From NCBI GenBank assembly GCA_038233815.1, contig JBBSVE010000014.1, forward strand, positions 1 to 32,485: 32,485 nucleotides of DNA. The letters are read 5' to 3'. Shown here one piece after another: positions 24,318 through 31,921 of this stretch (position 1 is its first letter; each line of letters opens with the position of its first letter). This DNA is from JBBSVE01 sp038233815. Its GTDB lineage: Bacteria > Pseudomonadota > Alphaproteobacteria > Rhodobacterales > Rhodobacteraceae. Under the pieces are notes generated by a model. It was not told the DNA's origin, did no database searches, and saw only the letters and a program-made list of their open reading frames with translations. A program made the translations under genes and the position numbers.

Positions 24318-25583
24318 TCACAGCCACACCGGCATCGTATCGCGCGCGAGCATCTCTTCAATCGTTGGACGCGCCCTGATGACGGCGAATTGATCCCCTT
24401 TCACCAGAATCTCCGGAATCAACGGACGGGAATTGTATTCCGACGCCATCACCGCCCCGTAAGCCCCGGCCGAGCGGAACGCGACCAGCCCGCCTTCGCC
24501 CAAGGGCGGCAGGTCGCGGGCCTTTGCAAACGTATCGCCCGATTCGCAGACCGGACCGACCACGTCATAGGGTCGCCGCTCCGCCCCTGCGGCAGGTTCC
24601 TCCAGCGGGATGATGTCATGGTGCGCGCCATACATCGCGGGCCGGATCAGGTCATTCATCGCCGCGTCGAGGATGATGAAATCGCGGTCCTCGCCCGGCT
24701 TCAGCCAGATGACGCGCGCCACCAGAACGCCCGCATTGCCAGCGATCAGGCGGCCCGGCTCGATCTCCAGCTCGCAGCCGAGATCGCCGACGGTGCGCTG
24801 CACCATCGCGCCGTAATCCGCAGGCAGCGGCGGGGCCGCGTTGTCGCGGACGTAAGGGATGCCCAGCCCGCCGCCGAGGTCGAGCCTGCGGATGTCGTGG
24901 CCATCGCTCCGCAAGGCCGCCACGAGGTCCGCGAGCTTCCCATACGCCGCCTCGAACGGGGCAAGGTCGGTGAGCTGGCTGCCGATGTGCATGTCGACGC
25001 CGACCACCTCCAGCCCCGGCAGACGCGCGGCCTCGGCATAGACCTCACGTGCGCGGGCAAGCGGGATGCCGAACTTGTCGCCCCGGCGCCCGGTCGCGAT
25101 CTTCTCATGCGTCCGGGCATCAACATCGGGGTTGACGCGGACGGTGATCGGAACGCGGGTGCCCATCGCGGTCGCGACCTCGGACAGGGCGCGAAGTTCG
25201 GGTTCGGATTCCACATTGACCTGTCGGATGCCGTTCTGGAGGACAAGGCGCATCTCCTCGCGTGTCTTGCCGACGCCGGAAAAGACGATCCGGTCGCCCG
25301 GCACCCCCGCCGCCCGCGCGCGCTGGTATTCGCCCGCCGACACCACATCCATGCCCGCACCGAGATCGCCGAGCGTCTTCAGGACCGCTACGTTGGACAG
25401 CGCCTTGACCGCGAAGCACACCAGATGGGGAAGCGGCGACAGCGCCTCGGTGAAGAGCCGGAAATGGCGGGTCAGCGTTGCGGTGGAATAGCAGTAGAAC
25501 GGCGTTCCGACATGCGAGGCAATGTCCGAAAGGCGCACATCCTCGGCATGCAAATGACCGTCGCGGTAGAGAAAATGGTCCAC
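24318..25583 (-). CDS. lysA: Diaminopimelate decarboxylase
   Basis: Decarboxylates meso-diaminopimelate to L-lysine, the last lysine step, using PLP. The 421-residue protein has the PLP lysine K60 in FAVKALSN, the HIGSQLTD segment, the GGGLGIPY glycine loop that holds the phosphate, EPGRLIAGNAG and the substrate Cys-Glu in GPVCESGDTFA from the partner subunit. The start is a GTG at 25583 (VDHFLYRDG), matching the family N-terminus; upstream in-frame codons read into non-coding sequence. It lies 78 bp downstream of the small lipoprotein gene and is followed by the TIGR02302 gene. Confidence 0.95.
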   Translation of the reverse strand: MDHFLYRDGHLHAEDVRLSDIASHVGTPFYCYSTATLTRHFRLFTEALSPLPHLVCFAVKALSNVAVLKTLGDLGAGMDVVSAGEYQRARAAGVPGDRIVFSGVGKTREEMRLVLQNGIRQVNVESEPELRALSEVATAMGTRVPITVRVNPDVDARTHEKIATGRRGDKFGIPLARAREVYAEAARLPGLEVVGVDMHIGSQLTDLAPFEAAYGKLADLVAALRSDGHDIRRLDLGGGLGIPYVRDNAAPPLPADYGAMVQRTVGDLGCELEIEPGRLIAGNAGVLVARVIWLKPGEDRDFIILDAAMNDLIRPAMYGAHHDIIPLEEPAAGAERRPYDVVGPVCESGDTFAKARDLPPLGEGGLVAFRSAGAYGAVMASEYNSRPLIPEILVKGDQFAVIRARPTIEEMLARDTMPVWL

Positions 25584-25661
25584 GCAACGCTCCCCGGCCC
25601 GGTTCGCGTCAGGGCTACCATGCGGACACCCTAGCGCCAAGGGCCGGAGGCCGCGATCCGC

Positions 25662-25808
25662 CTACCGTGTGGTGACGCCGACCGCGGCCTCGCCCGACAG
25701 CACGAGCCCGGAGGGCGGCTTGGCCGGCGGCGGCGTCGGCGCGCCGTCCGCACCGCAGGCGGCGAGAAGCAGGATCGCGCCGAGGGCTGTCCAGGAGGTC
25801 CGCATCAT
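25662..25808 (-). CDS. Small lipoprotein, LptM-like candidate
   Basis: A 48-residue lipoprotein. The signal segment ends in LLAACG, with C18 the likely lipidated Cys, followed by a Pro-rich tail (GAPTPPPAKPPSG). Its start ATG overlaps the argH stop, so it is translationally coupled to argH; lysA follows. Enteric LptM (YifL) is also a short lipoprotein with Cys-Gly at the mature end and is encoded beside a diaminopimelate gene (dapF). LptM helps the LPS translocon LptD mature. The resemblance in size, Cys-Gly start and lysine-pathway neighbour supports the link, but the CGLKGPL core of LptM is not kept, so it remains a candidate. Confidence 0.7.
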   Translation of the reverse strand: MMRTSWTALGAILLLAACGADGAPTPPPAKPPSGLVLSGEAAVGVTTR

Positions 25809-27205
25809 GCCAGCAACCCTTTCCAGCGTGCGACCTCTGCCCGCACGCGGTCCGGCGCGGTGCCACCATGGGAGGTGCGGCTGCGGACCGAGTTCTCCAC
25901 CCCCAGAACGGAGCGTATGTCCTCCGTGATGCCGGGGTGCCCGGTCTGCAAGTCGGCAAGGCTCAGGTCGGCCAGATCGCATCCCTTCGCCTCCGCCAGC
26001 GCCACGAGCGCGCCCGTCGCATGGTGTGCGTCGCGGAACGGCAGGTCCAGTGTCCTGACCAGCCAGTCCGCGAGATCGGTCGCGGTGGCGAAACCCGCCC
26101 CCGCCGCCGCGGCGAGCGTTGTGCGCTGCGCCGTCATGTCGCCCACCATCCCGGTCATCGCGGCCAGTCCCAGCATCAGCGTGTCGGCAGCGTCGAAGAC
26201 CTGTTCCTTGTCTTCCTGCATATCCTTCGAATAGGCGAGCGGCAGCCCCTTCATGACCGTGAACAGCGCCACCGTCGCGCCAAGGATGCGCCCGAGCTTG
26301 GCGCGCAACAGCTCCGCCGCGTCCGGGTTCTTCTTTTGCGGCATGATCGACGACCCTGTCGTCCAGCGGTCCGACAGCTCAACGAAGCGGAACTGGGCCG
26401 AGGACCAGATCACCAGCTCCTCGGCAAAGCGGCTCAGATGCATGGCACAGATCGAACTGGCCGCCAGAAACTCCAGCGCGAAATCGCGGTCCGCGACCGA
26501 ATCGAGCGAATTGGCCGTGGGGCGCGCAAAGCCCAGCGCCGTTGCCGTCATCTCCCGGTCGATCGGGAACGAGGTGCCCGCCAGTGCCGCCGCCCCGAGC
26601 GGACATTCGTTCATCCGGGCGCGCGCGTCGGCAAAGCGGTCGCGGTCGCGGGCGAACATCTCCACGTAAGCCATCATGTGATGGCCCCACGTCACCGGCT
26701 GCGCGGACTGGAGATGCGTGAAGCCCGGCATCGGCCAGTCCGCCCCCGCCTCCGCCTGCGCTACGAAGGCGCGCATCAGGGCGGTCAGCCCTTCGGTCGC
26801 CGCATCGCACTGGTCGCGGACCCAGAGCCGGAAATCCAGCGCCACCTGATCGTTGCGCGACCGCGCGGTGTGCAGCCTTCCCGCCGGTTCGCCCACGATC
26901 TCGCGCAGACGGGCCTCCACGTTCATGTGGATATCCTCCAGATCGGGGCGGAAGGCGAAATCGCCGGCCTCGATCTCTGACAACACCGTGAGCAGGCCTT
27001 TCCCGATCGCCTCCGCATCGCTAGGCGTGAGGATGCCCGCGGCGCCCAGCATTGCGGCATGGGCGCGCGAGCCCGCGATGTCCTGCGCGGCGAGCCTCCG
27101 GTCGAAGCCGATCGAGGCGTTGATCGCCTGCATGACCGCGTCGGGACCGGAGGCGAAACGGCCGCCCCACATGGCGTTGGCGGCGGGAGATGGCGTGTCG
27201 GACAT
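25805..27205 (-). CDS. argH: Argininosuccinate lyase
   Basis: Splits argininosuccinate into arginine and fumarate, the last arginine-synthesis step. The 466-residue protein begins MSDTPSPAANAMWGGRF and has the HTARSRNDQVA loop, the HLQSAQPVTWGHH segment and the superfamily signature GSSIMPQKKNPD with the catalytic Ser. The start at 27205 is the conserved one. The start lies only 25 bp from the divergent TlpA-like gene, so its promoter must overlap that region or the neighbouring coding sequence. The stop overlaps the start of the small lipoprotein gene. Confidence 0.97.
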   Translation of the reverse strand: MSDTPSPAANAMWGGRFASGPDAVMQAINASIGFDRRLAAQDIAGSRAHAAMLGAAGILTPSDAEAIGKGLLTVLSEIEAGDFAFRPDLEDIHMNVEARLREIVGEPAGRLHTARSRNDQVALDFRLWVRDQCDAATEGLTALMRAFVAQAEAGADWPMPGFTHLQSAQPVTWGHHMMAYVEMFARDRDRFADARARMNECPLGAAALAGTSFPIDREMTATALGFARPTANSLDSVADRDFALEFLAASSICAMHLSRFAEELVIWSSAQFRFVELSDRWTTGSSIMPQKKNPDAAELLRAKLGRILGATVALFTVMKGLPLAYSKDMQEDKEQVFDAADTLMLGLAAMTGMVGDMTAQRTTLAAAAGAGFATATDLADWLVRTLDLPFRDAHHATGALVALAEAKGCDLADLSLADLQTGHPGITEDIRSVLGVENSVRSRTSHGGTAPDRVRAEVARWKGLLA

Positions 27206-27230
27206 GGCGCGGCCTTTGAAGGGAAAGAAC

Positions 27231-27773
27231 ATGCGGCGGATAATCGTGACGGCTCTCTATACGGCGCTGATCCTTGGTGCAAATCCGGGCCATGCCGATG
27301 TCGCGGCCGCCCGCGCCGCCGTGGCGGGGGAGATGCGCAAGCTGCAGATCCATGACGCGCCTGTTGCGGTCCCGGCGGAAAGCCTGCCGGACCGGGCCGA
27401 CGCGCCCCGCAGTCTGGCGGAGTGGAAGGGCCAGTGGGTGCTGGTGAACTTCTGGGCCACCTGGTGCGCGCCCTGCCGCAAGGAGATGCCGGATCTGGCC
27501 AAGCTTGCGGCCACGGGCGATGTCGCGGTCGTCACCGTCGCCGTGGGGCGCAACCCGCCCGAGGCGATCGACCGCTTCATGACCGAGATCGGCGTCGACA
27601 ATCTGCCGGTCCTGAAGGACGCCTCCTCGAGCCTGTCGCGTGGAATGGGCGTGCTGGGCCTGCCGCTGACCGTCCTGTTGAACCCCGAGGGTCAGGAGGT
27701 CGCCCGCCTGATCGGTGATGCCGCCTGGAACGGGGCGGACGCGCGGCGCGTGCTGGCGGCCTTCCGGGACTGA
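27231..27773 (+). CDS. TlpA-like periplasmic thioredoxin
   Basis: A 180-residue thioredoxin-fold protein. A signal peptide (about residues 1-22, ending GHA) or uncleaved anchor directs it to the periplasm. The active site is W78-C79-A-P-C82, followed by KEMPDL, as in TlpA and ResA proteins. The cis-Pro loop reads GVLGLPLTVLL. It probably reduces disulfides, for example in cytochrome c or copper-centre assembly. The start ATG is preceded by GAAGGGAAAG. It is divergent from argH with 25 bp between the start codons and ends one base before the stop of the convergent tag gene. No ccm or cox genes are nearby to narrow the target. Confidence 0.92.
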   Translation: MRRIIVTALYTALILGANPGHADVAAARAAVAGEMRKLQIHDAPVAVPAESLPDRADAPRSLAEWKGQWVLVNFWATWCAPCRKEMPDLAKLAATGDVAVVTVAVGRNPPEAIDRFMTEIGVDNLPVLKDASSSLSRGMGVLGLPLTVLLNPEGQEVARLIGDAAWNGADARRVLAAFRD

Positions 27774-27774
27774 G

Positions 27775-28356
27775 CTATCGGTGAAAGTGGGTGGCCATGA
27801 CCGCCTCCCGCCTGTGGCACCCGGCGAGGTGGTCGTTGATCAGCCCCGTCGCCTGCAGGAAGGCGTAGGTGATCGTCGGGCCGCAAAAACCGAAACCCGC
27901 CTGCTTGAGATCTTTCGACACCCGCACCGACAGCGCGGTTTGCGCCGGAACGTCGGCGGGTGTGGCGGGGGCGTTCTGGAGTGCCTCGTCGTTGACGTAG
28001 GACCAGAGCCGGTTGGCGAACCCCTCCCGCTCCTCGATGGCGATCCAGGCCCGGGCGGACCGGATCGCATTCTCGATCTTGCCGCGGTGACGCACGATGC
28101 CCGGATCGGCCAGCAGGCGCGCCACGTCCGCCTCGCCCCAGCCCGCGACGATCCCGGGCTCGAACCCCGCGAAGGCTGCACGGAACGCGTCACGCTTTCG
28201 CAGGATGGTGATCCACGACAATCCGGCCTGAAAACCGTCGAGCACCAACTTTTCCCAAAGCGCGCGGCTGTCGTGTTCCGGCACGCCCCATTCGTTGTCG
28301 TGATAGGCCACATAGAGCGGATCGGTCCCGCACCATGCGCAGCGCGTAAGTGTCAT
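27775..28356 (-). CDS. tag: DNA-3-methyladenine glycosylase I
   Basis: Removes 3-methyladenine from alkylated DNA. The 193-residue protein has the zinc snap of Tag: C6, H19 in AYHDNEWG, H176 and C180 in DHLAGC. The catalytic-pocket segment DGFQAGLSWITIL and FCGPTITYAFLQATG are also typical. The pocket acid at the position of E. coli Glu38 is Asp40, a conservative change I believe is common. The start at 28356 follows GGGAGGG. It is divergent from the EAL gene across 111 bp that include the 12-bp palindrome CGGCATATGCCG at 28368-28379. Confidence 0.95.
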   Translation of the reverse strand: MTLTRCAWCGTDPLYVAYHDNEWGVPEHDSRALWEKLVLDGFQAGLSWITILRKRDAFRAAFAGFEPGIVAGWGEADVARLLADPGIVRHRGKIENAIRSARAWIAIEEREGFANRLWSYVNDEALQNAPATPADVPAQTALSVRVSKDLKQAGFGFCGPTITYAFLQATGLINDHLAGCHRREAVMATHFHR

Positions 28357-28367
28357 CGCATCCCTCC

Positions 28368-28379
28368 CGGCATATGCCG
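28368..28379. repeat. 12-bp perfect palindrome CGGCATATGCCG
   Basis: A self-complementary 12-mer 12 bp upstream of the tag start, in the intergenic space shared with the EAL gene. It could be an operator for either gene, but palindromes this short also occur by chance. Confidence 0.3.
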
Positions 28380-28467
28380 CGATTTTGTGTCAAAGGCCGG
28401 GGCTTTACCAGCGATTCACCTGGATGGGGCAGGATGGCGACAGGATCGGTCTGGCGGAGGTATTGGA

Positions 28468-29298
28468 ATGGATCGCATGGCACGGGCGGACCTGCTTCCG
28501 GGTGACGAAAACCCCCTTGCCGCAGCCGTCGTGGCGCGGGACGCGGGCACCATCGCCATGGTGCGCCACGCGGTGGAGCATAACCGCCTCCGGCTTGCAT
28601 GGCAGCCCGTTGTCGTGGCGGCGGACCCCGAACGGGTCGCGTTCCACGAAGGGTTGATCCGCGTCATGGACCCGTCAGGGCGCCCGATTCCGGCCCGCGA
28701 TTTCATCCATGCGGTGGAGAATATGGAGCTTGGCCGCGTCGTCGACTGCGCGGCGCTTGAGGCGGGGCTGGCCGCCCTCGCGCGCCATCCCGATCTAAGG
28801 CTCTCGGTCAACATGTCGGCCCGCTCAGTGGGCTATCCGCGCTGGATCCGGATACTGAAGCGCGGCCTTGGCGCGCATCCCACGGCCGCGGAACGTCTGA
28901 TCCTCGAGATCACGGAAAGCTCCGCCCTCACGGTGCCGGAACTCGTCATGTCCTTCATCGACGAATGGCAGGCCGAGGGGGTGCGCTTCGCGCTCGACGA
29001 TTTCGGTGCGGGCTTCACGTCGTTCCGGTATCTGCAGGATTTCCTCTTCGACATCCTGAAGATCGGCGCGCCGTTCGGGCGCGACATCCATCGCGACCGG
29101 GACAACCAGACCATGATGCGGGCGCTGATCGCCGTGGGCCACCATCTGGAGATGCTGACCGTCGCGCAGGCGGTCGAGGCCCCGGCGGACGCGGAATGGC
29201 TGCAAACGGCCGGGATCGGGTGCATGCAGGGCTTTCTCTTTGGCGCGCCCACGGTCAAACCCGCATGGATGGGAGGTGCGCGCCGCAAGACGGCCTGA
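28468..29298 (+). CDS. Degenerate EAL-domain protein, probably not a c-di-GMP phosphodiesterase
   Basis: A 276-residue protein that is almost only an EAL domain, with no sensor domain or signal peptide. Aligning by spacing to the well-known RocR residues, the kept ones are E61 (in EGL rather than EAL), N115, E147, D177-D178, K198, E237 and Q254. Two are lost: the position of catalytic Glu352 is Gln234 (VAQAVE instead of AEGVE), and the Asp after the Lys is Gly200 (LKIG instead of LKID). Both codons were checked. It may bind c-di-GMP or a protein partner without cutting. The start at 28468 fits MDRMARADLL with GGCGGAGG upstream. Confidence 0.88.
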   Translation: MDRMARADLLPGDENPLAAAVVARDAGTIAMVRHAVEHNRLRLAWQPVVVAADPERVAFHEGLIRVMDPSGRPIPARDFIHAVENMELGRVVDCAALEAGLAALARHPDLRLSVNMSARSVGYPRWIRILKRGLGAHPTAAERLILEITESSALTVPELVMSFIDEWQAEGVRFALDDFGAGFTSFRYLQDFLFDILKIGAPFGRDIHRDRDNQTMMRALIAVGHHLEMLTVAQAVEAPADAEWLQTAGIGCMQGFLFGAPTVKPAWMGGARRKTA

Positions 29299-29333
29299 AA
29301 CGCCACTTTTCCCCGGCGCTTGCGTTTCAAGGC
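29293..29333 (+). terminator. Inverted repeat over the EAL gene stop
   Basis: GCC-TGAAACGC (29293-29303) pairs with GCGTTTCA-a-GGC (29322-29333), 11 pairs with one bulged A, and an 18-base loop. It starts at the EAL gene stop codon. It may end that transcript or act as a site ahead of phaA. A weak promoter-like pair, TTGCGT (29320-29325) and TACCCA (29343-29348), overlaps its 3' arm. Confidence 0.4.
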
Positions 29334-29406
29334 CCCATTGCTTACCCAAAAGAGGTGAGCGGCGGGACCGATCCGATCCGCGAGAGGCCAGGGAGAGGAC
29401 CAGACC

Positions 29407-30582
29407 ATGACCGATGTCGTGATCGTTTCGGCAGCGCGCACCCCCGTGGGCAGCTTTTTGGGGGCTTTCGCCACCGTGCCCGCGCACGATCTCGGCCGGG
29501 CCGTGATCGAGGCGGTCGTGGACCGTGCCGGCGTCGACAAGGCGGAGGTCGAAGAGACGATCCTGGGCCAGGTCCTGACGGCGGGGCAGGGCCAGAACCC
29601 CGCGCGACAGGCGGCCGTCAATGCGGGTCTGCCGCTCGAGAGTCCGGCCTGGGGGATCAATCAGGTCTGCGGCTCGGGCCTGCGCGCGGTGGCGCTGGGC
29701 GCCCAGATCATCCAGCTCGGCGACGCGAAGATCGTCATCGCGGGCGGGCAGGAGAGCATGTCCCTGTCCCCCCACGTCGCGCACCTGCGGCAGGCGCACA
29801 AGATGGGCGACGCCACGCTGATCGACACGATGATCCGTGACGGTCTCTGGGACGCGTTCAACGGCTATCACATGGGCCAGACCGCCGAGAATGTCGCGAA
29901 TCAATGGAAGATCGACCGCGCCCAGCAGGACGAATTCGCCGTCCGCAGCCAGAACAAGGCGGAGGCCGCTCAGAAGGCCGGACGGTTCGCGGACGAGATC
30001 GTGGCCTTCACGATCAAGGGCCGGAAGGGCGATGTCACGGTCGATCAGGATGAATATATCCGTCACGGCGCGACGCTGGAGGCGATGGCGAAACTGCGCC
30101 CCGCGTTTGCCAAGGACGGCACGGTGACGGCGGCCAACGCCTCGGGACTGAACGACGGCGCTGCGGCGGTTCTGCTGATGTCGGCAAAGGATGCCGAGGC
30201 GCGAGGGCTGGAGCCTCTGGCGCGCATCGTCTCCAGCGCAAGCGTCGGGTTGGATCCGTCGATCATGGGGGCCGGGCCGATCCACGCCAGCCGCAAGGCG
30301 CTGGAAAAGGCGGGTTGGACGGCGGCGGATCTCGACCTCATCGAGGCGAACGAGGCTTTCGCGGCGCAAGCCTGTGCGGTCAACAAGGACATGGGCTGGG
30401 ATCCCGAGAAGGTGAACGTGAACGGTGGCGCCATCGCCATCGGGCATCCGATCGGCGCATCGGGCGCCCGCATCCTCAACACGCTGCTGTTCGAGATGAA
30501 GCGGCGCGACGCGAAGAAGGGTCTTGCCACCCTCTGCATCGGCGGCGGAATGGGTGTTGCGATGTGTCTTGAACGGCCCTGA
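29407..30582 (+). CDS. phaA: Acetyl-CoA C-acetyltransferase (beta-ketothiolase)
   Basis: Condenses two acetyl-CoA into acetoacetyl-CoA. The 391-residue thiolase has the acyl-accepting C88 in NQVCGSGLRAV, the catalytic His in AIGHPIGASGARI (near residue 347) and the second Cys, C377, in LCIGGGMGVAM. The length and N-terminus (MTDVVIVSAARTPVG) are those of the PhaA type. The start ATG follows GGGAGAGGA. It lies 36 bp before phaB, and together they make the monomer precursor for polyhydroxybutyrate; phaC is not in the window. The enzyme could also serve the ethylmalonyl-CoA pathway, which starts from the same product. Confidence 0.96.
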   Translation: MTDVVIVSAARTPVGSFLGAFATVPAHDLGRAVIEAVVDRAGVDKAEVEETILGQVLTAGQGQNPARQAAVNAGLPLESPAWGINQVCGSGLRAVALGAQIIQLGDAKIVIAGGQESMSLSPHVAHLRQAHKMGDATLIDTMIRDGLWDAFNGYHMGQTAENVANQWKIDRAQQDEFAVRSQNKAEAAQKAGRFADEIVAFTIKGRKGDVTVDQDEYIRHGATLEAMAKLRPAFAKDGTVTAANASGLNDGAAAVLLMSAKDAEARGLEPLARIVSSASVGLDPSIMGAGPIHASRKALEKAGWTAADLDLIEANEAFAAQACAVNKDMGWDPEKVNVNGGAIAIGHPIGASGARILNTLLFEMKRRDAKKGLATLCIGGGMGVAMCLERP

Positions 30583-30618
30583 CCGGTCGAACCGAACGAA
30601 CGCTTGGGAGGGCAAAGG

Positions 30619-31344
30619 ATGACAAGAACCGCACTCGTTACAGGCGGCACGCGCGGCATCGGGGCCGCCATATCGGTCGCCCTGAAAGCCGCGGGCTACA
30701 CGGTCGCCGCGAATTACGCGGGCAACGAGGAAGCGGCGGAAAAATTCACCGCCGACACCGGGATCGCCGCATGGAAATGGTCGGTCGCGGATTACGATGC
30801 CTGCGTGGCGGGGATCGGGGCCGTGGAGGCCGATCTCGGGCCGGTCGAAGTGCTCGTCAACAACGCGGGCATCACGCGAGACGGGATGTTCCACAAGATG
30901 ACGCCGCAGATGTGGCGCGAGGTGATCGACACCAACCTTTCCGGCCTCTTCAACATGACCCATCCGGTCTGGGGCGGGATGCGGGAACGTAAATTCGGCC
31001 GGGTGATCAACATCTCCTCGATCAACGGTCAGAAGGGTCAGCCGGGGCAGGCGAACTATTCTGCGGCCAAGGCGGGCGATCTCGGCTTCACGAAGTCGCT
31101 GTCGCAGGAGGGCGCGCGCGCCGGAATCACGGTGAATGCGATCTGTCCGGGCTATATTGGCACGGAAATGGTGCGGGCCATCGACGAAAAGGTGCTCAAG
31201 GAGCGGATCATCCCGCAGATCCCGGTGGGCCGTCTGGGAGAGCCGGAGGAGATCGCGCGGATCGTGACCTTCCTCGCCTCCGACGAGGCGGGCTTCATCA
31301 CCGGATCCACGATCTCCGCCAACGGCGGGCAATTCGTGGTCTGA
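30619..31344 (+). CDS. phaB: Acetoacetyl-CoA reductase
   Basis: An NADPH-dependent short-chain dehydrogenase that reduces acetoacetyl-CoA to (R)-3-hydroxybutyryl-CoA. The 241-residue product has the nucleotide loop TGGTRGIG (8-15), NNAG (81-84), S134 in NISSINGQKGQ, and Y147-x3-K151 in NYSAAKAG, followed by the PhaB-typical GDLGFTKSLSQEGA. The start at 30619 is the conserved MTRTALVTGG with GGGAGGG upstream; a GTG or longer start has no support. It follows phaA by 36 bp in the same operon. A strong hairpin lies after its stop. Confidence 0.96.
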   Translation: MTRTALVTGGTRGIGAAISVALKAAGYTVAANYAGNEEAAEKFTADTGIAAWKWSVADYDACVAGIGAVEADLGPVEVLVNNAGITRDGMFHKMTPQMWREVIDTNLSGLFNMTHPVWGGMRERKFGRVINISSINGQKGQPGQANYSAAKAGDLGFTKSLSQEGARAGITVNAICPGYIGTEMVRAIDEKVLKERIIPQIPVGRLGEPEEIARIVTFLASDEAGFITGSTISANGGQFVV

Positions 31345-31355
31345 TCGGGCATAGC

Positions 31356-31384
31356 GCGGGCCGGACCCGGACGGGTCGGCCCGC
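31356..31384. terminator. Long GC hairpin between convergent phaB and YdcH genes
   Basis: GCGGGCC-g-GACCCG (31356-31369) pairs with CGGGTCGGCCCGC (31372-31384), 13 pairs with one bulged G and a 2-base gap that implies loop opening. It lies in the 51 bp between convergent stops and probably ends both transcripts, although there is no U-run. Confidence 0.55.
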
Positions 31385-31395
31385 TCATCCTGCGG

Positions 31396-31560
31396 TCAGT
31401 CGGCGAGGCGCGTGATCTCTTCCTTCAGGCGCATCTTCTGTTTCTTCAGGTCGGCGATCCTCAATCCGTCCGTGGCCGGACTGCGTTGTTCGCGTTCCAC
31501 CATGTCCGAGATATGTTCATGCTTGCGGCGCAGTTCCTGCAGGTGAGAAGCGACGGTCAT
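31396..31560 (-). CDS. YdcH family (DUF465) small protein
   Basis: A 54-residue charged helical protein. The pattern LQELRRKHEHISDMVERE and LKKQKMRLKEEITRL is that of DUF465/YdcH, which forms a helical hairpin with coiled-coil character. The function is unknown. The start at 31560 follows AAGGAGG closely and leaves the family-typical length. In-frame codons upstream have no ribosome site. It is cotranscribed at most with the DUF2007 gene 88 bp upstream. Confidence 0.88.
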   Translation of the reverse strand: MTVASHLQELRRKHEHISDMVEREQRSPATDGLRIADLKKQKMRLKEEITRLAD

Positions 31561-31648
31561 TCCTTGCCTCCTTGGGTTGTGTGCTCGTCTTCCGAGTGCA
31601 CCACAAAAGCCGATTCGTGTCACGGAGTTCCGCGCCCGCCTTCGGACC

Positions 31649-31864
31649 CTACTGGCCGAGCGGGATCTCGTTGTCGGTCATCACCGTGCGGGCGATGAAG
31701 AGATCCGCGTCGCGCACCATCAGGCGGCGGGGAAAAAGCCCGATACCGCCTTCGAGGATGCTCATGTTTACGTCGATCTCGAACGTCACTATACCTTCAC
31801 CGGACAGGAGTGCTGTGGCGAAGGCGATGACCGTCGGGTCGGTGGTGCGCAAAAGCTCTTTCAC
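31649..31864 (-). CDS. DUF2007 family protein
   Basis: A 71-residue protein of the DUF2007 type (putative signal-transducing protein). It begins VKELLRTTDPTVIAFATALL and has the core NMSILEGGIGLFPRRLMV, both typical. The start is a GTG at 31864, fixed by the family N-terminus. There is no ribosome site before it; instead a -35/-10 pair places the transcript start at or next to the GTG, suggesting leaderless translation. It is divergent from the polyprenyl synthase gene across 57 bp. Its role is unknown. Confidence 0.85.
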   Translation of the reverse strand: MKELLRTTDPTVIAFATALLSGEGIVTFEIDVNMSILEGGIGLFPRRLMVRDADLFIARTVMTDNEIPLGQ

Positions 31865-31870
31865 CAGATG

Positions 31871-31899
31871 GACATAGCGGGCAGCATCCAGCCTGTCGA
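31871..31899 (-). promoter_or_regulatory. Promoter placing the DUF2007 transcript start at its GTG
   Basis: On the minus strand TCGACA (31899-31894, five of six -35 matches), exactly 17 bases, then TATGTC (31876-31871). Six bases separate the -10 from the GTG at 31864, so transcription should begin at or just before the start codon. Confidence 0.5.
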
Positions 31900-31921
31900 G
31901 CGGGCAGACGGGCAGGGCGGA

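Noticed and set aside
21865..24393. An 842-codon plus-strand open frame opposite the TIGR02302 gene, with a Leu-rich stretch that looks like membrane helices
   Set aside because: The Leu run is the complement of the Gln/Gly codons of the real gene. No start context or family similarity, and the minus-strand reading has domain structure.
28386..28391. A perfect TTGACA on the minus strand upstream of tag
   Set aside because: No -10 element lies 16-18 bases downstream; the nearest AT-rich hexamer is 12 bases away and in the ribosome-site region.
28825..31332. An 835-codon minus-strand open frame across the EAL, phaA and phaB genes
   Set aside because: It crosses three well-supported genes and their spacers and has no recognisable domain.
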